NCBI RefSeq assembly: GCF_000735365.1
Contig: NZ_JMPL01000002.1
Span: 1-64,000, forward strand
Reading direction: 5' to 3'
Source: Kluyvera ascorbata ATCC 33433
Lineage (GTDB): Bacteria > Pseudomonadota > Gammaproteobacteria > Enterobacterales > Enterobacteriaceae
Length of the DNA stretch: 64,000 nt
Under the pieces are notes generated by a model. That model saw only the letters and a list, made by a program, of their open reading frames with translations. It was not told where the DNA came from and did no database searches. Numbering within the stretch: position 1 is the stretch's first letter; each line of letters opens with the position of its first letter. The position numbers and the translations under genes were made by a program. This document shows, in pieces, positions 56,401-64,000 of the stretch.

Positions 56401-58365
56401 ATGGCGCAGGCCTGGACGGCGGAAGATTTTGGCAGCGCTGAGTCTAAAGTGGTAGTCGCCGCGCCGGTGGTGGTTGAGCTGAATACGCCGCGCTTTATGG
56501 CCGGTGGTGACAGCGCGCGACTGACGCTGGACGTAACCAACCTGACGGACAAACCGCAGACGCTCAACGTTCAATTAGCGGCCAGCGGCCTGCTACAGCT
56601 GAAAGGCGCACAGCCGGAGCCGGTTACGCTGGAGCCTGGTGTACGCCATACGCTTTTTGTCCCAGTTAGCGCTGGCGAAGGCTACGGTGATGGTGAAGTC
56701 AATGTCACGGTGACGGGGATGACGCTACCGGGTGAAACTCTGGCCGACTTCCACAAACAGTGGAAAATCGGCGTGCGTCCGGCCTATCCGGCACAAACCG
56801 TCAATAGCGGCGCGGTGCTACAACCGGGTGAAAGCTGGAACGTTCCGGAAAACCAGCACCTGAACTTCTCACCGGCTACGCTACAGGGGCAGCTGCTGTT
56901 AAGCGGTAAACCACCGCTGAATCTGGCCCGCTATATTCGCGAACTGAAGGCCTATCCGTACGGCTGCCTGGAGCAGACCGCCAGCGGCCTCTTCCCGCAG
57001 CTTTATACCAACGCCGCGCAGCTTAAAACGTTGGGCATTGTCGGTGATAGCGACGACAAACGTCGCGCGGCGGTGGATATCGGGATTTCGCGTCTGCTGC
57101 AAATGCAGAAAGATAACGGCGGCTTCGCGCTGTGGGATAAAGACGGCCCGGAAGAGTACTGGCTGACCGCCTACGCGATGGACTTCCTGGTGCGCGCGGG
57201 TGAGCAGGGCTATAGCGTACCGGCAGAGGCGATTAACAAAGGCAATAACCGTATGCTGCGCTATTTGCAGGAGCCGGGGCTGATGAACGTACGTTATACC
57301 GACGATAACGCGGCAAGCCGCTTCGCGATTCAGGCCTATGCAGGTCTGGTGCTGGCACGGCAGCAAAAAGCGCCGCTTGGCGCGCTGCGTGAACTGTGGG
57401 AGCGTCGTGCTCAGGCGGGTTCCGGCCTGCCGCTAATGCAGCTAGGTATTGCGCTGAAAGCGATGGGGGATGCACCGCGCAGCGAACAGGCTATCCAGCT
57501 TTCGCTCACCACCAAACGTGAGGATCAGCGGCGCTGGCTGGCGGATTACGGCAGTGCGCTTCGCGATAACGCGCTGATGCTATCGCTGCTGGAAGAGAAC
57601 AAGCTCCTGCCTGACGCGCAAAACACGCTGCTGCAAACGCTCTCCGAGCAGGCGTTCAGCGAGCGCTGGCTGTCGACCCAGGAGAACAATGCGCTGTTCC
57701 TGGCGGCGAAAGGTGTACTGGACCTGCCGGGCAACTGGCAGGCGCAAACCTCGTTTGAAAGCCAGCCGCTGCAAGGGGAGAAAGCCCTGACGCGAAATCT
57801 CGACGGTGACCAGCTTTCTACCTTGACGGTGACGAACAAGGGTGAACAGCCGCTGTGGCTGCGCCTTGATAGCACAGGGTATCCGGAGAATGCGCCTGCG
57901 GCGTCAAGCAACGTGCTGCATATCGAGCGGCAGTTCTACGGCACCGACGGGCAGCGTAAATCGCTCTCATCATTGCGCAGCGGTGAACTGGTACTGGTGA
58001 AGCTGGACGTTAACGCCAGCCAGAACGTACCGGATGCCCTGGTTGTTGATATGCTGCCGGCGGGTCTGGAGTTAGAAAACCAGAACCTGGCGAACAGCAG
58101 CGCCAATCTACAGGACAACGGCGCTGAGGTGCAGGAGTGGCTAAACCAGATGCAGCAGGCGGATATCCAGCATATGGAATTCCGCGACGATCGCTTTGTG
58201 GCGGCGGTTTCGGTGAGCGCCAATCAACCGGTGACGCTTATCTACCTCGCTCGTGCGGTGATGCCGGGCACCTACCGCGTGCCGCCGTCTCAGGTTGAGT
58301 CTATGTATGTTCCGGGCTGGCGCGCCGTTGGGGCAGCGGACGATATGCTAATCGTTGTGCCGTAG
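53425..58365 (+). CDS. yfhM: Bacterial alpha-2-macroglobulin (YfhM/ECAM)
   Basis: 1646 residues. A periplasmic protease trap that works with the glycan synthase PBP1C. The lipobox LLVGC gives lipidated Cys20, and Asp at +2 (CDDS) predicts inner-membrane retention. Many macroglobulin-type beta domains fill 60-1130. The thioester motif is CLEQ at 1181-1184 (YPYGCLEQ), inside the complement-like helical TED domain. The C-terminal receptor-binding-like domain ends near WRAVGAADDML. The next gene, pbpC, begins one base after the stop. Confidence 0.97.
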   Translation: MKPFRLAVLAMLTATLLVGCDDSKKAPDAKPAASASQKAAPAKPDAAQLEKLAQQSQGKALTLLDASEVQLDGAATLVLTFSIALNPDQDFSKTVHVVDKKSGKVDGAWELAPNLKELRLRHLEPKRDLIVTVDPELAALNKATFGTSVEKTLTTRDIAPSVGFASRGSLLPGKVVEGLPVMVLNVPHVDVNFFRVKPESLAAFVSQWEYRSSLSNWESDELLKMADLVYTGRFDLNPARNTREKLLLPLKDIAPLQQSGVYIAVMNPAGQYSYSNAATLFTLSDVGVSLHRYHNQLDVFTQSLENGAAQSAVELTLLNDKGQTLAQANSDSQGHATLKTDKDAALLLARKEGQTTLLDLKLPALDLAEFDIAGDPGYSKQFFMFGPRDLYRPGETVILNGLLRDGDGKPLPEQPVKLEVVKPDGQVIRSVVSQPVNGLYQFTYPLDASAATGMWHIRANTGDNQLREWDFHVEDFMPERMALNLTPQSTPLAPGDDVKFDVVGYYLYGAPASGNSLQGKLFLRPLREAVATLPGFQFGDIAEENTSRSLDEMNLTLDGKGRGEVTTASQWQETHSPLQVILQASLLESGGRPVTRRATQAIWPAPELPGIRPQFASKAVYDYRTDTTVNQPIVDENSQASFDIVYTNAQGEKKAVSDLQVRLIRERRDYYWNWSESDGWQSRFDQKDLVEGEESLSLKADETGKVSFPVEWGAYRLEVKAPDDAVTSVRFWAGYSWQDNSDGSGAARPDSVTLKLDKPNYRPGDTIKLHVAAPAAGKGYAMVESSDGPLWWQEINVPAEGLDLSIPVDKSWNRHDLYLSALVVRPGDKSRSATPKRAVGVLHLPLGDEQRRLGVTLESPQKMRPNQPLTVKVKVNRKEGDTPKQVNVLLSAVDSGVLNITDYTTPDPWQAFFGQKRYGADIYDIYGQVIEGQGRLASLRFGGDGDELNRGGKPPVNHVTIIAQQAQPVTLDENGEGTITMPIGDFNGELRVMAQAWTAEDFGSAESKVVVAAPVVVELNTPRFMAGGDSARLTLDVTNLTDKPQTLNVQLAASGLLQLKGAQPEPVTLEPGVRHTLFVPVSAGEGYGDGEVNVTVTGMTLPGETLADFHKQWKIGVRPAYPAQTVNSGAVLQPGESWNVPENQHLNFSPATLQGQLLLSGKPPLNLARYIRELKAYPYGCLEQTASGLFPQLYTNAAQLKTLGIVGDSDDKRRAAVDIGISRLLQMQKDNGGFALWDKDGPEEYWLTAYAMDFLVRAGEQGYSVPAEAINKGNNRMLRYLQEPGLMNVRYTDDNAASRFAIQAYAGLVLARQQKAPLGALRELWERRAQAGSGLPLMQLGIALKAMGDAPRSEQAIQLSLTTKREDQRRWLADYGSALRDNALMLSLLEENKLLPDAQNTLLQTLSEQAFSERWLSTQENNALFLAAKGVLDLPGNWQAQTSFESQPLQGEKALTRNLDGDQLSTLTVTNKGEQPLWLRLDSTGYPENAPAASSNVLHIERQFYGTDGQRKSLSSLRSGELVLVKLDVNASQNVPDALVVDMLPAGLELENQNLANSSANLQDNGAEVQEWLNQMQQADIQHMEFRDDRFVAAVSVSANQPVTLIYLARAVMPGTYRVPPSQVESMYVPGWRAVGAADDMLIVVP

Positions 58366-58366
58366 G

Positions 58367-60685
58367 ATGCGTCTTGCCTGGATTAAACGCCCCGTCTGGC
58401 GATGGCTAGCCGGGGCGGTCGTGTTGTTGTGCGCTGTCGTTGTGCTGGCTGATAAACTCTGGCCGTTGCCGCTCCATGAGGTCACCCCCGCTCGGGTAGT
58501 AGTGGCGGAGGACGGCAGCCCGCTGTGGCGTTTTGCCGATGCGCAGGGGATCTGGCGCTATCCGGTGACTATCGAAGAGGTGTCGCCGCGCTATCTTGAT
58601 GCTCTCATTCAGTATGAAGACCGCTGGTTCTGGGATCATCCCGGCGTGAATCCGTTATCTATTGCGCGTGCGGCCTGGCAGGATGTGACTTCGGGGCGCG
58701 TAGTGTCCGGCGGCAGCACCCTGACCATGCAGGTAGCGCGCTTGCTCGACCCACACCCGCGAACCTTCGGCGGAAAATTTCGCCAGCTCTGGCGCGCGAT
58801 GCAGCTGGAGTGGCACCTCTCTAAACGAGACATCCTTACTCTTTACCTCAATCGTGCCCCGTTTGGCGGCACGCTACAGGGTATTGGCGCGGCAAGCTGG
58901 GCCTATCTGGGTAAGCCTCCCGCCCAGCTGAGCTACGCCGATGCTGCACTGCTGGCGGTGTTGCCGCAGGCACCGAGCCGCCTGCGCCCGGACCGCTGGC
59001 CCGCTCGCGCTCAGGCGGCGCGTAATAAAGTGCTGGACCGCATGCTGGTGCAAAAGGTCTGGTCGGCCGAGGTGGTGAAAGAGGCGAAAGAGGAGCCGGT
59101 CTGGCTGTTTCCACGGCAAATGCCGCAGCTTGCACCGCTCTTTTCACGTCATATGCTGGCTCGCAGTCGGGATGAGAAAGTGGTCACGACTCTGAATGCC
59201 GGGTTACAGCGCCAGCTTGAAGAGATGGCTCTGAACTGGAAATCGCGCCTGCCGCCGCGTAGTTCGCTCGCGATAGTGGTGGTGGATAATCGAGACATGA
59301 AAGTACGCGGCTGGGTGGGCTCAGTGGATATCTCCGATGACAGCCGGTTTGGTCATGTCGATATGGTGACGGCGGTTCGCTCGCCGGGCTCGGTGCTGAA
59401 ACCGTTTTTGTACGGCATGGCGCTCGACAGCGCGTTGATCCATCCGGCTTCGCTGTTGCAGGATGTGCCACGGCGAGTAGGTGACTACCGACCCGGCAAT
59501 TTTGACAGCGGTTTTCACGGCCCGGTAAGCATGAGCGATGCGCTGGTGCGTTCATTGAATCTTCCGGCGGTGCAGGTGCTGGATGCCTACGGGCCTAAGC
59601 AGTTCGCTGCTCGTTTGCGTAATGCCGGGCTGCCGTTGATTTTGCCTGCGGGGGCGGAGCCAAACTTGTCGCTGATTCTTGGTGGCTCGGGGGCAAGGCT
59701 TGCGGATATTACCGCCGCCTATAGCGCCTTCGCCCGTCATGGCAAAGTGGGCAAACTGCGCCTGCTGGCCAGCGATCCGTTGGTAGAGCGCCCCTTGCTC
59801 TCTGCGGGGGCGGCGTGGATTATTCGCCGCATTCTTGCCGGAGAAGCCCAGCCGGTGCCCGATGCCTCATTACCGCAGGTCGTGCCGCTGGCATGGAAAA
59901 CCGGTACCAGCTATGGCTATCGCGATGCGTGGGCCATTGGCGTAAACGCTCGCTATAGCATTGGTATCTGGACGGGCAGACCGGACGGCACGCCGGTAGC
60001 CGGGCAGTTTGGTTTTGCCAGCGCGATTCCGCTGCTCAATCAGGTGAGTAACCTGCTGCTGGCCAGCACTACGCGCCAGCAGGAAGGCCGCGACCAGCGC
60101 CCTGCATCGGTAAGCTCGGCGGAGATTTGCTGGCCAGGTGGGCAACCCTTGCCGGCTGGAGATAGTAACTGCCGCCGACGGCTGTCCACCTGGGTGCTGG
60201 ATAACAGCCTGCCGCCGACGCTGCTGCTGCCGGAGCAAGAAGGGATGCAGGGAATTCGTTTCCCGCTGTGGCTGGACGCTGAAGGTAAGCGCGTCGCGGC
60301 GGATTGTCCTGACGCCCGTGAAATCACGCTCGACGTCTGGCCGCTGCCGCTGGAGCCGTGGCTGCCCGCCGGAGAGCGCCGCGCCGCGCGACTGCCGCCG
60401 GTTTCGACGAGTTGCCCGCCGCGCCAATTGCAGAATGCCGCCCCGCTGATGCTTTCCGGTATTCGTGAAGATGCGGTGATTCGACGTTTGCCCGGTGAGC
60501 CGAGCGCAAAAGTCGTGCTGCAGGCAAGCGGTGGGGAAGGGCGACGCTGGTGGTTCCTCAACGGTGAACCGCAGGCGAGTGCAGGCGATAGTCTGACGTT
60601 AACGCTGACAGACCCGGCGGCTTATCAACTGGTGGTGATGGATGAAGCAGGGCAGACGTCGGTGGTGAATTTTACGCTACAGTGA
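58367..60685 (+). CDS. pbpC: Penicillin-binding protein 1C
   Basis: 772 residues. A bifunctional murein synthase. It has an N-terminal anchor (about 15-33), glycosyltransferase family 51 domain (about 60-230; EDRWFWDHPGVNP, GGSTLTMQVARLL, TLYLNRAPFGG), transpeptidase domain (about 290-560; SPGSVLKPF, SLN in VRSLNLPAV, and KTGTSYGYRD), and the PBP1C-specific C-terminal domain from about 690. The start ATG at 58367 is one base after the yfhM stop, so the two are translationally coupled; the pairing suggests protease defence at wall-repair sites. Confidence 0.96.
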   Translation: MRLAWIKRPVWRWLAGAVVLLCAVVVLADKLWPLPLHEVTPARVVVAEDGSPLWRFADAQGIWRYPVTIEEVSPRYLDALIQYEDRWFWDHPGVNPLSIARAAWQDVTSGRVVSGGSTLTMQVARLLDPHPRTFGGKFRQLWRAMQLEWHLSKRDILTLYLNRAPFGGTLQGIGAASWAYLGKPPAQLSYADAALLAVLPQAPSRLRPDRWPARAQAARNKVLDRMLVQKVWSAEVVKEAKEEPVWLFPRQMPQLAPLFSRHMLARSRDEKVVTTLNAGLQRQLEEMALNWKSRLPPRSSLAIVVVDNRDMKVRGWVGSVDISDDSRFGHVDMVTAVRSPGSVLKPFLYGMALDSALIHPASLLQDVPRRVGDYRPGNFDSGFHGPVSMSDALVRSLNLPAVQVLDAYGPKQFAARLRNAGLPLILPAGAEPNLSLILGGSGARLADITAAYSAFARHGKVGKLRLLASDPLVERPLLSAGAAWIIRRILAGEAQPVPDASLPQVVPLAWKTGTSYGYRDAWAIGVNARYSIGIWTGRPDGTPVAGQFGFASAIPLLNQVSNLLLASTTRQQEGRDQRPASVSSAEICWPGGQPLPAGDSNCRRRLSTWVLDNSLPPTLLLPEQEGMQGIRFPLWLDAEGKRVAADCPDAREITLDVWPLPLEPWLPAGERRAARLPPVSTSCPPRQLQNAAPLMLSGIREDAVIRRLPGEPSAKVVLQASGGEGRRWWFLNGEPQASAGDSLTLTLTDPAAYQLVVMDEAGQTSVVNFTLQ

Positions 60686-60692
60686 GTGACGT

Positions 60693-60769
60693 TGCCGGTT
60701 GGTGCTGCGCTTACCCGGCCTACAATATGGCATCGACCCGTAGGCCCGATAAGCGTAGCGCCATCGGGC
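60693..60769. repeat. REP pair between pbpC and ndk
   Basis: One unit at 60693-60723 and an inverted one at 60740-60769 starting GTAGGCCCGATAAGCGTAGC. Confidence 0.78.
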
Positions 60770-60857
60770 AAAACCGGCGCGCAATAACCAAACCGAGCGT
60801 GTTACAAAATGTGTTGCTTAAAAGTGTTTTATTTTAAAAAAATGTTACCTTCATCCA

Positions 60858-60886
60858 TAGGCAACGACGCATCCGGTCTTTATAAT
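60858..60886 (+). promoter_or_regulatory. Promoter of ndk
   Basis: TAGGCA (60858-60863), 17-base spacer, TATAAT (60881-60886). The -10 is perfect; the -35 matches at 4 of 6. Confidence 0.65.
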
Positions 60887-60941
60887 CCGCGCCAGGTCAT
60901 ACAACTGCTGTATGCACGACAACATAAAATTAGAGGTAATC

Positions 60942-61373
60942 ATGGCTATTGAACGTACTTTTTCCATCATCAAACCAAACGCGGTGGCAAAAAACGTTAT
61001 TGGCAGCATCTTCTCTCGCTTTGAATCAGCAGGGTTTAAGATTGTTGGCACCAAAATGCTGCACCTGACCGTTGAGCAGGCTCGTGGCTTCTACGCTGAG
61101 CACGATGGTCGTCCATTCTTCGACGGTCTGGTTGAGTTCATGACCTCCGGCCCAATCGTGGTTTCCGTACTGGAAGGTGAAAACGCCGTTCAGCGTCACC
61201 GTGACCTGCTGGGCGCAACCAACCCAGACAACGCGCTGGCTGGCACGCTGCGTGCTGACTACGCGGACAGCTTCACCGAAAACGGCACCCACGGTTCTGA
61301 CTCCGTAGAATCCGCCGCACGCGAAATCGCTTTCTTCTTCGCAGAAGGCGAAGTGTGCCCACGTACCCGCTAA
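60942..61373 (+). CDS. ndk: Nucleoside diphosphate kinase
   Basis: 143 residues. It balances NTP and dNTP pools by phosphate transfer through a phosphohistidine. The active His117 is in ENGTHGSDS, and the N-terminal [18 protein letters not shown] is intact. The ATG at 60942 follows GAGG; the frame extends ten codons upstream to an ATG at 60912. Confidence 0.98.
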   Translation: MAIERTFSIIKPNAVAKNVIGSIFSRFESAGFKIVGTKMLHLTVEQARGFYAEHDGRPFFDGLVEFMTSGPIVVSVLEGENAVQRHRDLLGATNPDNALAGTLRADYADSFTENGTHGSDSVESAAREIAFFFAEGEVCPRTR

Positions 61374-61447
61374 GGGCACGTTTACACTTTATTTAGCGAA
61401 TGCCGCGTGCAGACGTGGCATCCGTGCGCCAGAATTTGTACAATGCA

Positions 61448-61491
61448 GCGCCCCCGGAATAGCAGACCGCTTTCCTGGGGCGCTTCTTTTT
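61448..61491 (+). terminator. Terminator or attenuator between ndk and rlmN
   Basis: GCGCCCC (61448-61454) pairs with 61477-61483, with an inner GGAA/TTCC pair, and a T-rich run follows to 61491. A TACAAT at 61438-61443 just upstream may be a -10 box, in which case transcription would start within the hairpin. Confidence 0.75.
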
Positions 61492-61540
61492 ATCAACCCT
61501 CCAGGGGCCATAACGTGTAACAACGAGGCCGGAATAGAAA

Positions 61541-62707
61541 ATGTCTGAACAAATTGTCACGCCTGAGAGCGCCATCCCGGCGGTTCCCAACAAAGATGGA
61601 AAAATTAACCTGCTGGATCTTAGCCGTCCGCAGATGCGCGAGTTTTTTAAAGACTTAGGCGAAAAACCCTTCCGCGCCGACCAGGTGATGAAGTGGATGT
61701 ACCACTACTGCTGCGACGACTTTGATGAAATGACTGACATCAACAAAGTCCTGCGCGGCAAGCTCAAAGAAGTTGCTGAAATTCGCGCCCCGGAAGTGGT
61801 GGAAGAGCAGCGTTCATCTGACGGCACCATCAAATGGGCGATTGCCGTTGGCGATCAGCGCGTTGAAACCGTTTATATTCCAGAAGACGATCGCGCCACC
61901 CTGTGCGTCTCTTCACAGGTCGGTTGTGCATTAGAGTGTAAATTCTGCTCTACGGCTCAGCAGGGCTTTAACCGTAACCTGCGGGTATCGGAAATTATCG
62001 GCCAGGTCTGGCGCGCGGCGAAAATCGTCGGTGCCGTCAAAGCGACCGGCGTACGTCCTATCACCAACGTGGTGATGATGGGCATGGGGGAACCCCTGCT
62101 GAACCTGACCAACGTGGTTCCAGCAATGGAAATCATGCTGGACGATTTCGGTTTTGGTCTCTCTAAACGTCGCGTTACCCTGTCTACCTCAGGCGTTGTG
62201 CCTGCGCTGGACAAACTGGGCGACATGATTGACGTGGCGCTGGCTATTTCCCTGCACGCACCGAACGACACCATCCGTGACGAAATTGTACCTATCAACA
62301 AAAAGTACAATATCGCGACGTTCCTGGAATCCGTTCGTGGCTACATTTCGAAGTCCAACGCCAATCAGGGCCGCGTGACCATCGAATACGTGATGCTTGA
62401 CCACGTCAACGACGGTACCGAGCATGCGCATGAGCTGGCTGCACTGCTGAAAGATACGCCGTGCAAGATCAACCTCATTCCGTGGAACCCGTTCCCGGGT
62501 GCGCCGTATGGTCGCAGCTCTAACAGCCGTATCGACCGTTTCTGTAAAGTGTTGATGGGCTACGGTTTTACCACTATCGTGCGTAAAACTCGCGGAGATG
62601 ACATTGATGCCGCCTGCGGTCAGTTGGCCGGTGATGTTATCGACCGTACCAAGCGTACAATGCGTAAGCGTATGCAGGGTGAAACCATCGAAGTAAAAGC
62701 GCTGTAA
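61541..62707 (+). CDS. rlmN: Dual-specificity RNA methyltransferase RlmN
   Basis: 388 residues. A radical-SAM enzyme that makes m2A2503 in 23S rRNA and m2A37 in some tRNAs. The [4Fe-4S] motif CX3CX2C is Cys129, Cys133 and Cys136 (CALECKFC). The methyl-carrying Cys is in [12 protein letters not shown] (about 359). It has MGMGEPLLN and the N-terminal [16 protein letters not shown]-binding region. Its cluster depends on the Isc pathway encoded upstream. Confidence 0.98.
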   Translation: MSEQIVTPESAIPAVPNKDGKINLLDLSRPQMREFFKDLGEKPFRADQVMKWMYHYCCDDFDEMTDINKVLRGKLKEVAEIRAPEVVEEQRSSDGTIKWAIAVGDQRVETVYIPEDDRATLCVSSQVGCALECKFCSTAQQGFNRNLRVSEIIGQVWRAAKIVGAVKATGVRPITNVVMMGMGEPLLNLTNVVPAMEIMLDDFGFGLSKRRVTLSTSGVVPALDKLGDMIDVALAISLHAPNDTIRDEIVPINKKYNIATFLESVRGYISKSNANQGRVTIEYVMLDHVNDGTEHAHELAALLKDTPCKINLIPWNPFPGAPYGRSSNSRIDRFCKVLMGYGFTTIVRKTRGDDIDAACGQLAGDVIDRTKRTMRKRMQGETIEVKAL

Positions 62708-62814
62708 TTCAGCGTGACGAGCGCCTGAAAGGGCGCACGTAGAGTCAAGTGCTTAAGGATTAGGCGAAACGTACTGATCTGGTTAATAATTACGGTGCGT
62801 TTCGACAAGTATTG

Positions 62815-62855
62815 AGGCAGTATGTAGCGTTGCAATTACAGCGTGAATACTGCCT
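62815..62855. repeat. Inverted repeat in the rlmN-rodZ gap
   Basis: AGGCAGTAT (62815-62823) pairs perfectly with 62847-62855 around a 23-base loop. It lies in the 277-bp stretch 62708-62984, where I see no gene. No T run follows. Confidence 0.6.
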
Positions 62856-62984
62856 TTGACGCTGTTTTGGATAGGGTACACCCGACAGCCAGTCTGTCAG
62901 TTCGAACACACGACCGGATGTTTCGCGGTGCGGGCAAGATTCCGCATCAGAACCTTAAATTTCACGAATCAGCAGTTGTAGCGA

Positions 62985-64000
62985 ATGAATACTGAAACCA
63001 ACCACGACCAACAAGAAGCACAGACCACGGGTGTCCGTTTGCGTAATGCCCGTGAACAACTCGGACTCAGCCAGCAAGCCGTTGCAGAACGCTTGTGCCT
63101 GAAGGTTTCCACCGTTCGTGATATTGAAGAAGATAAGGCGCCTGCTGAACTCGCTTCAACATTCTTGCGTGGTTATATCCGTTCCTACGCTCGCCTCGTG
63201 CATATCCCCGAGGAAGAGCTGCTGCCGATGATGGAAAAGCAAGCGCCGGTACGCGCGGCGAAAGTCGCACCGATGCAGACCTTCTCCTTGGGTAAACGTC
63301 GCAAAAAACGCGATGGCTGGCTGATGAGCTTTACCTGGCTCGTGCTGTTCGTGGTGGTCGGTTTAACCGTCGCCTGGTGGTGGCAGAACCACAAAGCGCA
63401 GCAGGAAGAGATCACCACCATGGCCGATCAGTCCTCCGTTGAGCTGAAAGCGAACGGCAGCGACGCGCAGGATATCCCGCTGAACACTGGCGCGGATGCT
63501 AACCAGGCTCCAACAACCGCTGATTCCGCAACAGCACCAGATACCGCGACCGCCGCACCAACGGATGCCGCACCATCTGCGACTACCGCACCAGCAGCGA
63601 CAGCACAGAATAACGCCGTTGTGGCACCGTCTCAGGCTAACGTCGACGGTACCGTAGCGCAAACCACAACTCCTGCACCACAGACCGCTACGCCGGGCGC
63701 ACTGCCAACTGACTCGGCTCAGACAACTGCCCCGGTTGCTGATGGCAACGCGCTGGTGATGAACTTCTCCGCCGACTGCTGGCTGGAAGTCACCGACGCT
63801 ACCGGTAAGAAACTGTTCAGCGGCCTGCAGCGTAAAGGTGGTAACCTGAACCTGAGCGGTCAGGCACCTTACAAACTGAAAATTGGTGCACCGGCCGCAG
63901 TACAGATTGAATACCAGGGTAAACCTGTCGATCTGAGCCGCTTTATCAGAACTAACCAGGTTGCGCGCCTGACCGTGAGTGCTGAACAATCACCAGCACA
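62985..64000 (+). CDS. rodZ: Cytoskeletal protein RodZ, 3' end just outside the window
   Basis: 338 codons are visible, and the E. coli protein ends one residue beyond this point, so only the last codon or two are missing. RodZ links MreB to the wall elongation machinery. It has a cytoplasmic Cro/C1-type helix-turn-helix (about 17-72), a basic stretch KRRKKRD, one membrane segment (about 112-132) and a long Ala/Thr/Pro-rich periplasmic linker (about 165-250) before a beta domain ([16 protein letters not shown]). The start [13 protein letters not shown] at 62985 matches the family. Confidence 0.95.
   Translation, partial: MNTETNHDQQEAQTTGVRLRNAREQLGLSQQAVAERLCLKVSTVRDIEEDKAPAELASTFLRGYIRSYARLVHIPEEELLPMMEKQAPVRAAKVAPMQTFSLGKRRKKRDGWLMSFTWLVLFVVVGLTVAWWWQNHKAQQEEITTMADQSSVELKANGSDAQDIPLNTGADANQAPTTADSATAPDTATAAPTDAAPSATTAPAATAQNNAVVAPSQANVDGTVAQTTTPAPQTATPGALPTDSAQTTAPVADGNALVMNFSADCWLEVTDATGKKLFSGLQRKGGNLNLSGQAPYKLKIGAPAAVQIEYQGKPVDLSRFIRTNQVARLTVSAEQSPA

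Overview
The window is a chromosomal segment from a member of the Enterobacteriaceae. It is close to Escherichia, Citrobacter, Klebsiella and Enterobacter in gene content and order, but it is not E. coli K-12. Almost every gene from 2533 onward has a recognisable E. coli/Salmonella counterpart of nearly the same length. Several gaps between genes carry REP/BIME palindromes of the GCCGGAT...GCGCC type that are typical of this family. I cannot name the species from the sequence alone.

Layout. 1-2530: the tail end of a lambdoid prophage. It holds a tail-fibre gene cut by the window edge, its assembly chaperone, an AT-rich stretch with a degenerate tyrosine-recombinase-like gene, and a repeat-rich junction that runs straight into the lepA start codon. 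2533-11103: lepA-lepB-rnc-era-recO-pdxJ-acpS (translation, secretion, RNA processing, cofactor synthesis), followed by yfhL, an RpiR-type regulator and pgpC. 11169-21813: tadA, mltF, purL with a PurR box, the sRNA gene glmY with its GlrR/sigma-54 control region, glrK-qseG-glrR and glnB. 21862-28831: dtpC and the acid-induced lysine decarboxylase system cadC/cadBA. 28978-31748: hmp and glyA, divergent, with NsrR and PurR sites between them. 31828-38924: yphA and the 3-phenylpropionate/cinnamate dioxygenase cluster hcaEFCBD with hcaR and hcaT. 38921-42418: csiE, then an accessory block with a DUF1007 periplasmic protein, a NicO nickel/cobalt transporter and osmC. 42563-50091: suhB, trmJ and the complete iron-sulfur assembly operon iscRSUA-hscBA-fdx-iscX. 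50144-64000: pepB, sseB, sseA, yfhM-pbpC, ndk, rlmN and rodZ (cut at the right edge).

How the genes work together. The isc genes form one Fe-S assembly line whose products include clients in this window (IscR, RlmN, YfhL, the Hca Rieske proteins). GlrK/GlrR/QseG probably drive the adjacent glmY through sigma-54. CadC, CadB and CadA form a pH- and lysine-sensing decarboxylation/antiport loop. HcaE/F/C/D/B make and oxidise an aromatic cis-dihydrodiol, and HcaT probably imports the substrate.

The parts least explained by the common gene set are the prophage/lepA junction with its dead-looking integrase relative, and the csiE-suhB interval, where DUF1007-NicO sits behind a 20-bp palindrome. I found no CRISPR array, no rRNA or tRNA gene and no intact insertion sequence. 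All comparisons to named families are from memory of those sequences, not from a database search.
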